Positions 39,075 to 52,298 of a stretch of DNA of 64,000 bases are shown here, in pieces. The stretch is from NCBI GenBank assembly GCA_009741485.1, contig CM019236.1:62539234-62603233 (forward strand). The letters run 5' to 3'. The notes beneath the pieces are model-generated. The model was not told where the DNA came from. It worked only from the letters and a program-made list of their open reading frames with translations, and did not search any database. How positions within the stretch are numbered: the stretch's first letter is position 1; each line of letters starts with the position of its first letter. This DNA comes from Malurus cyaneus samueli (taxonomy: Eukaryota > Chordata > Aves > Passeriformes > Maluridae). A program made the translations under genes and the position numbers.

Positions 39075-42000
39075 GAGAAGGAAACTTGGTACACGATGTG
39101 CACGAGAATACAAGCTTACACTTGACAACCTCCTACTACAAGATAAAATACTTTTATGGGGAAGCTGTATCCTCAAGTGGCATTTTAATTGGTACTACAC
39201 CTGCTTTCTTACCAGATGGTGGTGTCAAATGACATCTGTTTCTGAAGGCTTGCTCCTTGTGTAATGTAAATAAGACACATAGGCAACATGGAATGCCCTA
39301 AAAATTCAGTTTTACTTGATTTTAAAATAACCTGGGCACAAGTATGACACAGCCAATCTATCAAACTCAATTTAAAATAAAGCACACAGTGCTTCATGAA
39401 TACTTAATGTACACAAAAACATGGATCACATTGTTTGTTCATATATGTTGTTTTCACAACACTCTCTTTTCTAGGGGTTTTGGAATTAAACAGATCTTCA
39501 AAGAAACATGCTGACTATTCAGTATTACCTTCTTGAAGATGACCAAAGGGAATGGATTTGGCAACTTGAATGAAATACTTTTCAATCAATATCATCAATA
39601 TATGAGCTTGATTGGAAAACAAGTTGCAGAGTTAGTGTACGTTACGAGTCCGATGTAGAAAACAGCAGGTCAAGGCTGGTCTCATGAAAGAAACAGCTAA
39701 CATAGCAAAGTAACCAGTACAGGATAACAAAAAATGCTTTTTGCCCATGGTTGGCAAACCCTTATATATAAAATACGTATTTCAAAAAACAGTTATGTTG
39801 TCGTTCCCATTAGTGACAGTTTCTATAAATTACCAATGCTTTAGCACTTACTGAATCTCAGAAGAGGTAAGGCAGAAGCACAGAGTTAAAATTGTTGGCC
39901 GGAGATCAGTTAGGAGAACTAGTAATGAGAATGCCTCAAATACCAGTGTTTTGTTCAAGTGAGTACAGATCCATACAGCATTCAACCCCAGGGTAAACTT
40001 TCCCTGACACAGTTTATGCGTCTCATGTCTTTTACCTGACTCATCAGGATGCAAAAATTTTTAGATTGCCATCCAGACTCCAGGTCTGAAATTGCAAACT
40101 GCCTCTAGGCAGTGAATGCCCCAGGAGGGCTGGAGAAGAATAGCAACTGTAGAGAGGGCAAGATACAGCTCAGAGCTGTAACGGGGCCATCTCTTAGACA
40201 TGTTGGGCTTTTAGGTCTACAAAGCATAAGCTGTGACACAGTAAGTGCTCTCAGTGATTGGTACTTGTGTTGTGTCTCTCACAAAAATTAAAAGATAGAA
40301 GAAAAGGTGATTTTCCTCAAATGATCGAGGAAAATAACTGAAGGGAAAGGAGGATCACAGTATACGGAAGAAATTCCTTTCGTACTATTAGTTGACAGGG
40401 ATGTCCTTGTTGTAAGTTCCACCTTATTTTGGCACAGAAAATGTGTAATAGAGGCATTATATCTTTAATCTTTCTTTTGTGGTACCAAAAAACTATATTG
40501 TAGTGGCCCAGGCTAATATCAGACTTGCTAAAACCTGCTTCCACCAGAGAGCTCTCACCAGAGAAGACCACCAACTCAAATCCAGGGTCTCTCTGTAACT
40601 TCTCATTTAAATGCAAAAAGTTTGGCTTGATGGGAAACAATGCTCCATGACTTGAGAATTGAACCTTTCACTAATTAGATAACAGAAGCCTATTTTCTGA
40701 TGTAGTGCAGTAAATGCACACACTTGGCTGATGGCATCCTGCATAACACAGGAAAGTTCACAAGAAGATGACACCTATGGGAACATGAAGAAGGATGTAC
40801 ACTTCGTCTGATGAATATTTAAAAATTTGCAAGATTGGAAACACTACGCACAGATAATTCTCAAATGTAACAACACAAATCCTCCTGGCAGTAGTCAGAT
40901 TGTGCTGCTTCCCTGTGCTGGGTAAAGGATAGCAGACTAAAGATAATGATTTTAGAAGCAGCAAGCTACAAGCAATGTAGCTGTGTTGATTTTTCAAGCT
41001 GGAATACCTCAAATAAACAGGAGTGGTTTTCATTGCAGACACTCTAGCAGTGGCCAGTTCTTACATTAGTTTGTCATATTCAGTTAGTCTTCAAGAAGAT
41101 TTGTGATGCTCTCAAAACATTTTGCCAACAGGTGATGTTTTTCTAAGGGCTGGTCAGGGGTTTTTTGTGGTTTGGGTTTGGACTTTTGTTTTTTGGTTTT
41201 TCTTTTTGTTTTAGTTAGGGGTTTTTTAACTGTTGTTGCACAATACTACACAAGGTCATAAACACATCTTAAAGAGTCCCCTTAAGTTGGAGCAATGACA
41301 TTGAAAACCATTCAAACTTACAAAACATATCAAATACTTTCAACCAAGGCAACAATGTCTAGATTAATCCACAGTACATTCAAAAAATTCTGAAAAACCT
41401 CAATAAAAACGAAATTTTACTGCAGACAGTTCTTAACTCTCTCTTCCCTTAGATTTGCTCACTGACACTGTAGAAGCGACCTGTCCCAAAAATGACCAAA
41501 GAAATGTTATTAGTGAATTCTGCCTTCCCTGGCAGGATGCAGCATTTCCCACCTGCCAGACAATACCATATCGGTGATATGGATACACACAAACTGCATG
41601 CGTGCCACCCCTGGCTGGTAACAACACCTGACTACTCAGATCATGAAACAATAGAATAATGTGGAAATCAAACACTTTGTGTAGCATTTCACTTACCAGT
41701 TTAGCCTTAAAATGTGTGTAGGCAATCCCAGCTGCTAGTAAATGTAATTAGACACTTTATGCAACATCCAGTTCTCAAAGCAAGTTGCTTTCTGATAGGC
41801 TGCAAGGTCCCTAGTGTTGCTCAGATGAAGACACAGGATCGCTGCAAATCTTGTGGATTGTGGGGGTAGTTGGTGAGGACAGATTGTGGAAAGGCACTGG
41901 GCGCTACAGCTGTTTACATGCTCTTTGAAAATTCTAATATTGAGTTGACAATTTACACTTGACAAAAATTGCTTTCATAACATAAAGAACTGCTAAGCTC

Positions 42001-42240
42001 TCATTAGTAAGGACAGCAAACACCCGAAGGCTACCATTGCTGACATGTGGACCACATGGAAGCAGAAATGATTTTCAGATATTTGTATGAATGAAGACAA
42101 CGAGAGAACCAGGCATCACTTCAGATATGTAAGAGCTAACCCATCAATGTGCAGCATCATTAAAACTGTATTCCTATCCAGAACAATTAAAAAACATATT
42201 AGTTATCATACTGATACTGCCGTTAATTAACACAGTAGAA
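39075..42240 (-). repeat. Inverted-repeat copy B (partial, reverse, error-rich)
   Basis: Starts abruptly after GAGCAT at 39074 and reads as the reverse complement of about 36798 down to 33580 of copy A. An example pair is AACTTGGTACACGATGTGCA here against the expected AACTGGTACAGATGTGCA: isolated inserted bases, not substitutions. Such errors recur throughout. Confidence 0.92.
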
Positions 42241-42315
42241 ACAAAAGCAAAAAACCAACCCGCAAAAAACACTCGCCTGTCGTAAAGACACAATATTACG
42301 GCCTGGTGGCGGTTT
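42241..42315. other. Spacer between copies B and C
   Basis: About 75 bases that match neither arm well, at the exact centre of the whole palindrome. The sequence is comparatively GC-rich (CGGCCTGGTGGCGG). It corresponds in place to about 60 bp of arm sequence that is missing from both sides, so it may be a badly read loop or a hairpin turn. It does not resemble the standard SMRTbell adapter as I remember it. Confidence 0.6.
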
Positions 42316-45300
42316 CCCTTTCTTGGTAGCAATATAGTTTAATGGATGCTGCACATTGGTGGGTTATCATCCTTATTACATATCTTGAAGTGATGCCTGT
42401 TCTTCTCTTGTCCTATCACATTCATACCAAATATCTGAAAATCATTTTTCTGCTTCCCATTTTGTCCACAGTCAGCAAAGGATGAGCTCCTTCGGGTGTT
42501 GCCTGTCTTACTATGGAGCTTAGCAAAGTCCTTTATGTTGATGACAAGCATTTTTGTCAAGTGTAATTTGTAATCTTAATAGTTAATTTAGTCAAAGAGC
42601 ATTGTTAACAGCTGTAGCAGCCCACGTGCCTTTCCACATCTGTCCTCCCACACTTTCAACCGCCCACAAATCCACAGAGTATTTTGCAGCGATTCCTGTG
42701 TCTTCACTCTGATCAATAGGGACCTGCAGCCTAGTCAGAAAAGCAAACACTGCTGAGAACTGGAGTTTAGCATAAAGTGTCTAAATTACTTTACTACAGG
42801 CATGGATGCGTAACACACATTTTAAGGCTAAACTGGTAAGTGAAATGCTGACACAAATAGTGTTTGATTTTCACATGTTCTTCATTGTTTCTGATCTTGA
42901 CGGTAGTCGGTGTGTGTTACGCCAGTGTGGGTGGCACCATGCAGTTTTGTGTGTTCTATTCACCATATGGATTGTTCTGCAGGTTGGGAAATGCTGCATC
43001 CTGCCAGGGAAGGCAGATTCATTGACACTGTTTCCTTGGTCATTTACTTGCGACAGGTTCTGCTTCTACAGTGTCAGTGAGCAAAATTCTAAGGCGAAGG
43101 AGAAGAGTTAGAACTGTTTCTGCAGATTAAAATTTCTGTTTTATTGAGGTTTTCAGAATTTTTTGATGTACTGTGGATTAATTCTAGGACATTGTTCCTG
43201 GTTGAAAGTATTTGATATGTTTTTGTATAGTTGTGAAATGGTTTCTGTCATTTGCTCCACTTAGGGACTCTTAAGATGTTGTTTATGCTGTGTTAGTATT
43301 GTTGCAAACAAAACAGTTAAAAACCCCTAACTAAACAAAAAGACAAAACACCAAAAAAAACAAAAGTTCCAAACCCAAACCACAAAAAAAACCCCTTGAC
43401 CAGCCCTTAGAAAAAACTCACTGTGGCAAAATGTTTTGAGAGCATCACAATCTTTTGAGACTATGAAATATGACAAATGCTATGTACAGAACTGGCCACT
43501 GCTACGAGTGTTGCAATGAAAACCCACTCCCTGTTTATTTCGAGGCTATTCCAGCTTGAAAAATTCCACACAGCTACATTGCTGTAGCTTGCTTGCTCTA
43601 CAATCATTATCTTTTGTTCTGCTATCCTTTACCCCGCAACAGGGAAGCAGCACACAGTTCTACTACTGGCAGGGGATTTGTGTTGTTACTATTGAGAATT
43701 ATCTGTGCGTTGTTTCCCAATCTTGCATCTTTAAATATTTCATCAAGACGAAGGATTTACATCCTTTCTTCTGATTCCCCATATGTTGTTCATCTTCTTG
43801 TGAAGCTTTCCTGTTGTTATTGCAGGATGCCATCAGCCAAAGTGGTGGCCTTTTACTGCACTACATTCAGAAAATTTAGGCTTTCTGTTCTAGTCTAATA
43901 GTGGAAAGGTTTCAATTCTCAAGTCACTAGTGGAGCATTGTTTCACCATCAAAGGCCATTACTTTTTTGCATTTAAATTGAGAGTTTACAGAGGAGAACC
44001 TGGATTTGAGTTTGGTGCGTCTCTCTCTTGGTTGGACTCTTTCTGGGAAGCAGGTTTTAGCAAGTTTGATATTAGCCTGGGCCACTACAATATAGATTTG
44101 TATCCACAAAAGAAAGATTAAGATATAATGCCTTTTACACTTTCTGTGCCAAATAAGGGTGGAACTTACAACAAGGACATCCCTGTCAAACTAATAGTAC
44201 AGAAAGGATATTTGCTTTCCGCTTATGTGATATTCCTCTCCCTTCAAGTTGATTCTCTCTCGATCATCTTGAGGGAAAATCACCTTTCTTCTTATTCTTT
44301 TAATTTTTGTGAATGGACCACACACAAGTTACACAAATCACTGAGAGCACTTACTGTGTCACCAGGCTATGTCTTTGTAGACCTTAACCAGCCAACATGT
44401 CTAAAGTGACTGTGCCCTCTTAAACAGCTTCTGTAGTCCTGAGTTATCTTGCCCTCTCTACCAGTTGTATATCCTGCCAAGCCCTCCTGGATTCACTGCC
44501 CTAGATGGGCGCAAGGCTGCAATTTTCAGTACCTGGATGTTCTGCGAATGGCAATCTAAAGATGTTTGCCTCGCGTGTATGGAGTGCGAGGTATAGATCA
44601 TGAGACGTCATACTGCTGTTCAGGGAATAAGTTTTACCCTGTGGTGAATTCGCTCCGTATGGATCTGTACTCACTTGGACAAAACACTGGTATTTGAGGG
44701 CTTCTCATACTAGTTCTCCTAACTGATCTCCGGCCAACAATTTCTAACTCTATGTGGCTTCTGGCCTTACCTCTTACTGGAGACTTCAGTAATGTGCTAA
44801 AGCATTGGTAATTATGAACTGTCACTAATCGGGAACGACAACATAACCCTTTGAAATAGTATTTTTATACTAATATTAGGGTTGCCAACCATGGCACAAA
44901 AGCAGTTTTTGTATGATCGTGTACTGGTTACTTTGCTTGTTAGCTGGTTTCTCATGAGGATAACCAGCTTGACCTGCTGTTTTCTACACTGGACTTTTCG
45001 TAACATGTATCACTAACTCTTGCAACTTGTTTTGCAATTCAAAGCTCATGATATTTGATTGATATGAATTGAAAAGTAATTTTCCATTTCCAAGTTGCCA
45101 ATCCATCCCTTTTGGTTCATCTTCAAGAGGTAATACTGAATAGTCAGATGTTTTCTTTTGGGTAAGATCTGTTTAATTCAAAACTCCCTAGGAAAGTAGT
45201 TGAAAAACAACATTATATGAACATAACAATGTGATCCATGTGTTTTGTGTACATTAAGTATTCATTGAAGAACTGTTGTGACTTTTATTATTAAATTGAG

Positions 45301-45383
45301 TTTGATTAAGATGGCTTGTGTTTCAATACTTGTCCCAGGTTATTTAAAATCAAGTAAAATTGATTTTTTAGGGCATTACATGG
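42316..45383 (+). repeat. Inverted-repeat copy C (partial, forward, most error-rich)
   Basis: Follows copy A from about 33640 to 36587 with frequent single-base insertions, losses and doubled letters. One example: GGTAGTCGGTGTGTGTTACG here against GGTAGTCAGGTGTGTGTTAC in A. It stops abruptly after GGGCATTACATGG. Homopolymer and single-base indels dominate over substitutions, unlike ordinary sequence divergence. Confidence 0.92.
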
Positions 45384-45607
45384 TAAATCTTTCTTTGTTG
45401 CTGAATCCGTGATTTGTGTATCTACATACCCAAGGTGTGACAAGTCATCCAAGTTTTTGATGCCATAAAACTTTTAAGTCAATAGTTAAACAATGATCCA
45501 GTACTACATCACTGTAGTTTTATTTCTGGCTTTGTTTTTTTTTTTTTTTCCTCAGGAAAAAAATAAACCCAATATTCAGTGAAGTGATAGAACTTCAAGT
45601 TGGGACA
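45384..45607. other. Single-copy stretch inside the palindrome
   Basis: These 224 bases have no partner in copies A, B or C. They are clean, AT-rich and include a T15 run (45536-45550). They join copy D at 45608, exactly where A breaks off at 39074, so they are the true continuation of the arm. Their left neighbour in this assembly (copy C) is a junction. Confidence 0.8.
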
Positions 45608-47559
45608 ATGCTCTTGAAATACCTACATCAGAAAGTTTCATCAATGCAATGTGAAATTTACTTGAGCAACAGAGATGAACTGAATGCTTTACCATTGCTG
45701 CTGGTAAGACATGAGCCCGTGAAATTCATCATTTAACACCACAAACACTGGGGACTTTTGCAGTGCTGAAGGGTAGGGTGGGCACTCTTTGTGTGAACCT
45801 GTTCAACTCTGGAAAGAGAAATGTTTGTGCAAGCCCTTACTAGTAATGTATCCAGTAACCCAGATGCCAATCTAACATTAGTAAATACTGTGTATTATTG
45901 GCTTACTATTCTCAGACTGTTTTATAATGCAGTCATATTGTATGCATGATTAGTACTACAAAATGTTATTACTTCCGGCAGTTTGTGGTTACCATCTGAA
46001 TTCTCGCTTAGGTGGGCAAAGAGCCTCTCTTGCACGCCAGGTCTTTAAAAACTACATTTGCACATTTTACGCTTTTTCTTCTTTCCCCAAGGGATGAGGA
46101 GAAGCTGATCATTGTAATTTGTATCAGTCCTGGGGATTTAGGGGATGTTCCTGAAAAGAGTTGTGTGCTACATGTGTCTAGTCTCACATTCTGTTTCTTT
46201 TTTTCCCTAGTACAATTGTTAGAACCAGCTGAGAGGAATGGCTTCTGTGCAAACTCCTCCCTAAGAAACAAAAAACTATAAAATTATTAGGACCATTAAG
46301 CCTTCATGTAGTAAATGTAAATACACAAGTAAATACATGAAGTGTATTTAACTTCATTGTGGCAATGCCTAGTAATGTTTGTGTAGATAAAAAATAAAGA
46401 TTTATGTTTCTGTTCTCAGAATTTCTTTGTTTCCCAAGCTTTAGTACGAGTTGCTTTATTTGACTTCCTCTGTGTAACTGTTGGGATACCAATGCACCCC
46501 TTTCTATGAAACAAATCCTAGGATTTGCTAACTGTTTGGGATGTGATGACTTAAACCATGGCCCCCTGTAGCATTTAGAGATAGGGTTGGCTGCGATTTG
46601 TATGGTGGTGAGCAAAAGTAGAAAATTAAAAAATAGAAATACAGCAAATCTGGGTTTAAAAATAGCAGAAAAGGTGTTTCTCTGACATGGAGAACAAGCA
46701 AGCTTGTTTTATTATTATCACCTTGACCAGCTACATCATATGGTACTTCAACTTGACTTGGAGTGCAATACTCTTGATAATTGGAATTGCTGCTTATTTT
46801 TTCAGGAGGACTTAACATACAAAATTTTAGCCTTTGATCTTCTGATAAAATTGATTTATCTTGCAATGTCTGATTTTTTTCAGTACTAACATAAGTATGC
46901 TACTTACACAAATTCTAAGAGTAAGGTTGTTTTTGGTTTGTCAAGAGGAATAGGAGGTTTAGGCAAGACTAATTAATTTTTAGTGATCCAGCATGTAATT
47001 ATTGGATGCACTTGAAAGTTTAGGGATTTTGTTAGGGATTACATTCCCTAAAGATACCATCTGTTGAGGAGTTTTTCTCATAGGCATTTGTTCTTGAAGT
47101 GTAAGAACAGCAGGAGTAGCTTTTTTAAATTTAGCCAGATTTGGATGGGTATCTAAAATGTTAATTAGCTTTCAACTGAAAAAAATGTAGAACCCCAAGC
47201 TTTAATGTGTAATAAAGGTTTTATGGTACAGGGGAAAAGTGGGATAGAGAGAGGAATAGGTGGGTGCAAGGGTCACAGATTTCTTAAATAATAATGCTGG
47301 TAAACGTGAAGTATAGTGTTAAACATTAGGACTGCCTTTTATTTTGTGTGACTGGCTAACTGAATTGTACCCTTGAAAAGAAATATCAGACCATAAGATT
47401 ATGCTCAACAATAAAAATGGGAGAGAAAGGAATAAGGAAGGGAGGGTTCATTCTTTTGTTCATGTTCTGGAATAACTACTATGTGTACTGAAACCCTACT
47501 TCTCAGGAATTGGATGGGCATCATGTGCTGATTGGAAGTGAAAATAAATAGTTCAGGTT

Positions 47560-47604
<45 letters not shown>

Positions 47605-50600
47605 TCTGCTTTAATTAACTCCTTTATATTGACCCAGTAGGATTTTTTCCATCTAATTTTCTCCCCCTCCCCCATCCTATTAAGGAGGGGAGTGTGGAGC
47701 AGCTTGGTGGGCACCTGGTGTCCAGCCAAAGTCAGCCCACAACTCTTACTCTGGAGAACAAAACAGGAGAAAAATCAGACACGTTAAGGAGAGAGTGCCT
47801 GCCACACTGGCTCAGTGTCTGTGTGTTTGCTTTGACAGCTTACATCATCTGCTGCTGCTCTCTGGTGAATTTTTTGGTGAGAAAGGAAACTGGTACAGAT
47901 GTGCACTGGAAATACAAAGCTTACACTGACAACCTCCTACTACAAGATAAAATACTTATTGGGGAAGCTGTATCCTCAAGTGGATTTTAATTGGTACTAC
48001 ACCTGTTTCTACCAGATGGTGGTGTCAAATGAATCTGTTTCTGAAGGCTTTGCTCCTTTGTGTAATGTAAATAAGACACATAGGCAACCATGGAATGCCC
48101 TAAAAATTCAGTTTTACTTGATTTTTAAATAACCTGGGCACAAGTATTGACACAGCCATCTATCAAACTCAATTTAAAATAAAGCACACAGTTGCTTCAT
48201 GAATACTTAATGTACACAAAACACATGGATCACATTGTTATGTTCATATATGTTGTTTTCAAACACTTTTCTAGGGAGTTTTGAATTAAACAGATCTTCC
48301 CAAAAGAAAACATGCTGACTATTCAGTATTTACCTTCTTGAAGATGACCAAAGGGAATGGATTTGGCAACTTGAATGGAAATTACTTTTCAATCAATATC
48401 ATCAATATCATGAGCTTGATTGGAAAACAAGTTGCAGAGTTAGTGATACTGTTACGAAGTCCAGTGTAGAAAACAGCAGGTCAAGGCTGGTTCCTCATGA
48501 AAGAAACAGCTAACTAAGCAAAGTCCGTATAGGATATACAAAAATGCTTTTGCCATGGTTGGCAAACCCTATATTATATAAAATACGTATTTCAAAAAAG
48601 GTTATGTTGTCGTTCCCATTAGTGACAGTTCTATAAATTACCAATGCTTAGCACTTACTGAAGTCTCAGAAGAGGTAAAGGCAGAAGCACAGAGTTAAAA
48701 TTGTTGGCCGGAGATCAGTTAGGAGAACTAGTATGAGAATGCCTCAAATACCAGTGTTTTGTCCAAGTGAGTACAGATCCATACAGCATTCAACCCCAGG
48801 GTAAACTTTCCCTGACACAGTTATGCGTCTCATGTCTTTTACCTGACTCATCAGGATGCAAAAATATTTTAGATTGCCATCCAGACTCCAGGTCTGAAAT
48901 TGCAACTGCCTCTAGGCAGTGAATGCCCCAGGAGGGCTGGAGAAGAATAGCAACTGTAGAGAGGGCAAGATACAGCTCAGAGCTGTAAGGGGCCAGTCAC
49001 TTAGACATGTTGGGCTGGTTTAGGTCTACAAAGCATAGCTGTGACACAGTAAGTGCTCTCAGTGATTGGTAACTTGTGTGTGTCTCTCACAAAAATTAAA
49101 AGATAGAAGAAAAGGTGATTTTCCTCAAATGATCGAGGAAAATAACTTGAAGGGAAAGGAGGATCACATATACGGAAGAAATTCCTTTTCTGTACTATTA
49201 GTTGACAGGGATGTCCTTGTTGTAAGTTCCACCTTATTTTGGCACAGAAAATGTGTAATAGAGGCATTATATCTTTAATCTTTCTTTTGTGGATACAAAA
49301 ACTATATTGTAGTGGCCCAGGCTAATATCAGACTTGCTAAAAACCTGCTTCCACCAGAGAGTCTCACCAGAGAGAAGACCACCAACTCAAATCCAGGGTT
49401 CTCTCTGTAAACTTCTCATTTAAATGCAAAAAAGTTGGCTTGATGGTGAAACAATGCTCCAGTGACTTGAGAATTGAAACCTTTCACTATTAGACTAGAC
49501 AGAAGCCTATTTTCTGATGTAGTGCAGTAAAATGCCACACACTTGGCTGATGGCATCCTGCAATAACACAGGAAAGTTCACAAGAAGATGACAACATATG
49601 GGAAACATGAAGAAGGATGTAAACCTTCGTCTTGATGAATATTTAAAGATGGCAAGATTGAACACTACGCACAGATAATTCAAATAGTAACACACAAATC
49701 CTCCTGCAGTAGTAGATGTGTGCTGCTTCCCTGTGCCTGGGTAAGGATAGCAGACTAAAGATAATGATTTAGAAAGCAGCAAGCTACAAGCAATGTAGCT
49801 GTGTGATTTTTCAAGCTGGAATACCTCAAATAAACAGGGAGTGGTTTTCATTGCAGACACTCTAGCAGTGGCCAGTTCTTACATAGTTTGTCATATTTCA
49901 GTAGTCTTCAAGAAGATTGTGATGCTCTCAAAACATTTTGCACAGTGATGTTTTTCTAAGGGCTGTACAGGGTTTTTGTGGTTTGGGTTTGGACTTTTGT
50001 TTTTTGGTTTTTCTTTTTGTTTATTAGGGGTTTTTTAACTGTTGTTTGCAACAATACTACACAAGGTCATAAACACATCTTAAAGAGTCCCCTTAAGTTG
50101 GAGCAATGACATGAAACCATTTCACAAACTTACAAAACATATCAAATACTTTCAACCAAGGCCAACAATGTCCTAGAATTAATCCACAGTACATTCAAAA
50201 AATTCTGAAAAACCTCAATAAAAACAGAAATTTTACTGCAGAACAGTTCTAACTCTCTCCTTCCCTTAGATTTGCTCACTGACACTGTAGAAGCAGACCT
50301 GTCCCAAGTAAATGACCAAAGAAAAGTGTCAAGTGAATCTGCCTTCCCTGGCAGGATGCAGCATTTCCCAACCTGCAGAACAATCCATATGGTGATAGGA
50401 ACACACAAACTGCATGGCTGCCACCCTGGCTGGTAACACACACCTGACTACCTCAGATCATGAAACAATGAAGAAAATGTGGAAAATCAAACACTTTGTG
50501 TAGCATTTCACTTACCAGTTTAGCCTTAAAATGTGTGTTAGCAATCCCATGCCTGTAGTAAAGTAATTTAGACACTTTATGCTAACTCCAGTTCTCAAGC

Positions 50601-51185
50601 AGTGTTGCTTTTCTGACTAGGCTGCAGGTCCCTAGTGTTGCTCAGAGTGAAAGACACAGGATCGCTGCAAATCTCTGTGGATTGTGGGGGTTGAGTGTGG
50701 GGAGGACAGATGTGGAAAGGCACGTGGGCTGCTACAGCTGTTTACAATGCTCTTTGATAAATTTAATATTGAGTTGACAATTACACTTGACAAAAATTGC
50801 TTTCATAACATAAAGGACTTTGCTAAGCTCCATAGTAAGACAGCAACACCCGAAGGCTCATCCATTTGCTGACTGTGGACAAATGGGAAGCAGAAAAATG
50901 ATTTTCAGATATTTGTATGAAGTGATAGGACAAGAGAAGAACCAGGCATCACTTCAGATATGTATAAGGAGATAACCCACTCAATGTGCAGCATCATTAA
51001 AACTTAGTATTCCTACCAGAACAATAAAAAAAATTATAGTTATCATACCTGAAATACTGCCTTTGTTAATTTAACACAGTAGAAATGGCTCAGAGAAAAA
51101 CAGTTTGGTCAGATTATTTATATTTGAAAAAAGAAGATTAAGGCAAGGAATTTTTTGCTAATCTTTAGTTAAAAAAAAAAAAAAA
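45608..51185 (-). repeat. Inverted-repeat copy D (full length, reverse, cleanest)
   Basis: Reverse complement of copy A over its whole length, ending in the A-tract at 51171-51185. It looks like the best-corrected version: small indels that break frames in A are absent here. On the plus strand at 47672-47790 a purine run (AAGGAGGGGAG) and the downstream CAGCTTGGTGGGCACCTGGTG resemble sequences I associate with avian endogenous retroviruses, but I cannot assign them. No host gene is recognised. Confidence 0.93.
47565..47601. repeat. Poly-T tract (37 T) inside copy D
   Basis: Mirror of the 35-A tract at 37077-37111, with a two-base length difference between arms. Confidence 0.9.
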
Positions 51186-52298
51186 CTCTCTCTTTGATAA
51201 TCCATGTACTTTTTATTAATGCCTTGTTTGTACTAATGAATTTTGGGCTGACTACACTAGTCAACTTTTCAATAGTGTTGGCTTTTTCAAGCCTTTACAG
51301 CAAAGCACTATTTGGCATACAAGGTTCAGACCTTTCATGTTTTTTACCAGTCTTTTAACATTTTCAATCCTTGTGTTTAGAACTGCTGCACAATATCACA
51401 TCCCTAAAAGCAAACATGAAAATGCATGTCTTTGTCTTGGACACAGACAGTGCATACTGGCTGAACAAGCCACCCATACCAAACCTTCTACTTTATAGTT
51501 TCCACTTTGCTCTCGGTGATAAGAATACAGCCATCAAGCTGATCTCACTCCCACTGTTTCAGCTCTAATTTCTGCTCTAAAGTCATTATGCCAAACTTCC
51601 TTTACAGCAAAAAGTCTGCTTCATTTTAGAGTAAGCTACAGGACAGAGTTGAACAAGGAATTATTTTTACTCACAGCTGTGCAGTCAGTACTTTGTGGCT
51701 TTTTCCTACATATCCTTCTCATGCTCAGAGGCTTTCACCACACAGGGCTATCTCTGGGAAATGCTCAACTTCCAGCAAAACACACTAGAAACCTGTAAGA
51801 AACATTCCTAGCATTAACGATTCTGGCAAGAATCTGACATTTTGAAAGTATACTTTACACTTTCATAAGTGCATCAGGGAAAGCCCAGAAAAAAAGTAAA
51901 CAACTTATTAGTCAATACTGACTAGTGACTTGCAGATACAAAATCATGATAGACAGGACAGCTAAAGAACGCTAAAAGTGGCCATTCTAATTTTAGTTTT
52001 TCTTCTTGTAATAACTGTAAGATACTTAATTTTAAAAGACATGAGTATAAAATCCATTGCATAGCTGCTCAATGATACAATTTCAATAGTTTGTGTTTTT
52101 TTGTCCTTGCAAAAACAGTGAGGAAGAAGGTACACAACCAGCTTCCTAAAAGTTTGTGTAAGAATTCATGTTTGCCTTTTTTTGCATCACAACCATTTTG
52201 GACAGGAAGGAATGGGCAACACAAAGGCCAAAATTTAAGTATTGGAACTCATTACGTCTGCAAAATTAAATTCACATCTTATGAAAAAGGGCAATTTA
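51186..52298. other. Intergenic stretch right of the inverted repeat
   Basis: Unique AT-rich sequence with no recognised repeat. If a minus-strand gene starts in the CpG island, this could be its 3' untranslated region, but no clear polyadenylation signal on the minus strand stood out. Confidence 0.5.

Noticed and set aside
42241..42315. SMRTbell hairpin adapter in the spacer
   Set aside because: I compared the spacer by eye with the adapter repeat pattern as I remember it (CTCTCTC stem, CCTCCTCC and GTTGTTGTTG loop) and saw no match on either strand.
33461..51185. Sex-chromosome style amplicon palindrome kept identical by gene conversion
   Set aside because: Arms of such palindromes are nearly identical and simple. 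Here inner partial copies alternate and are dominated by indels, which gene conversion does not explain.
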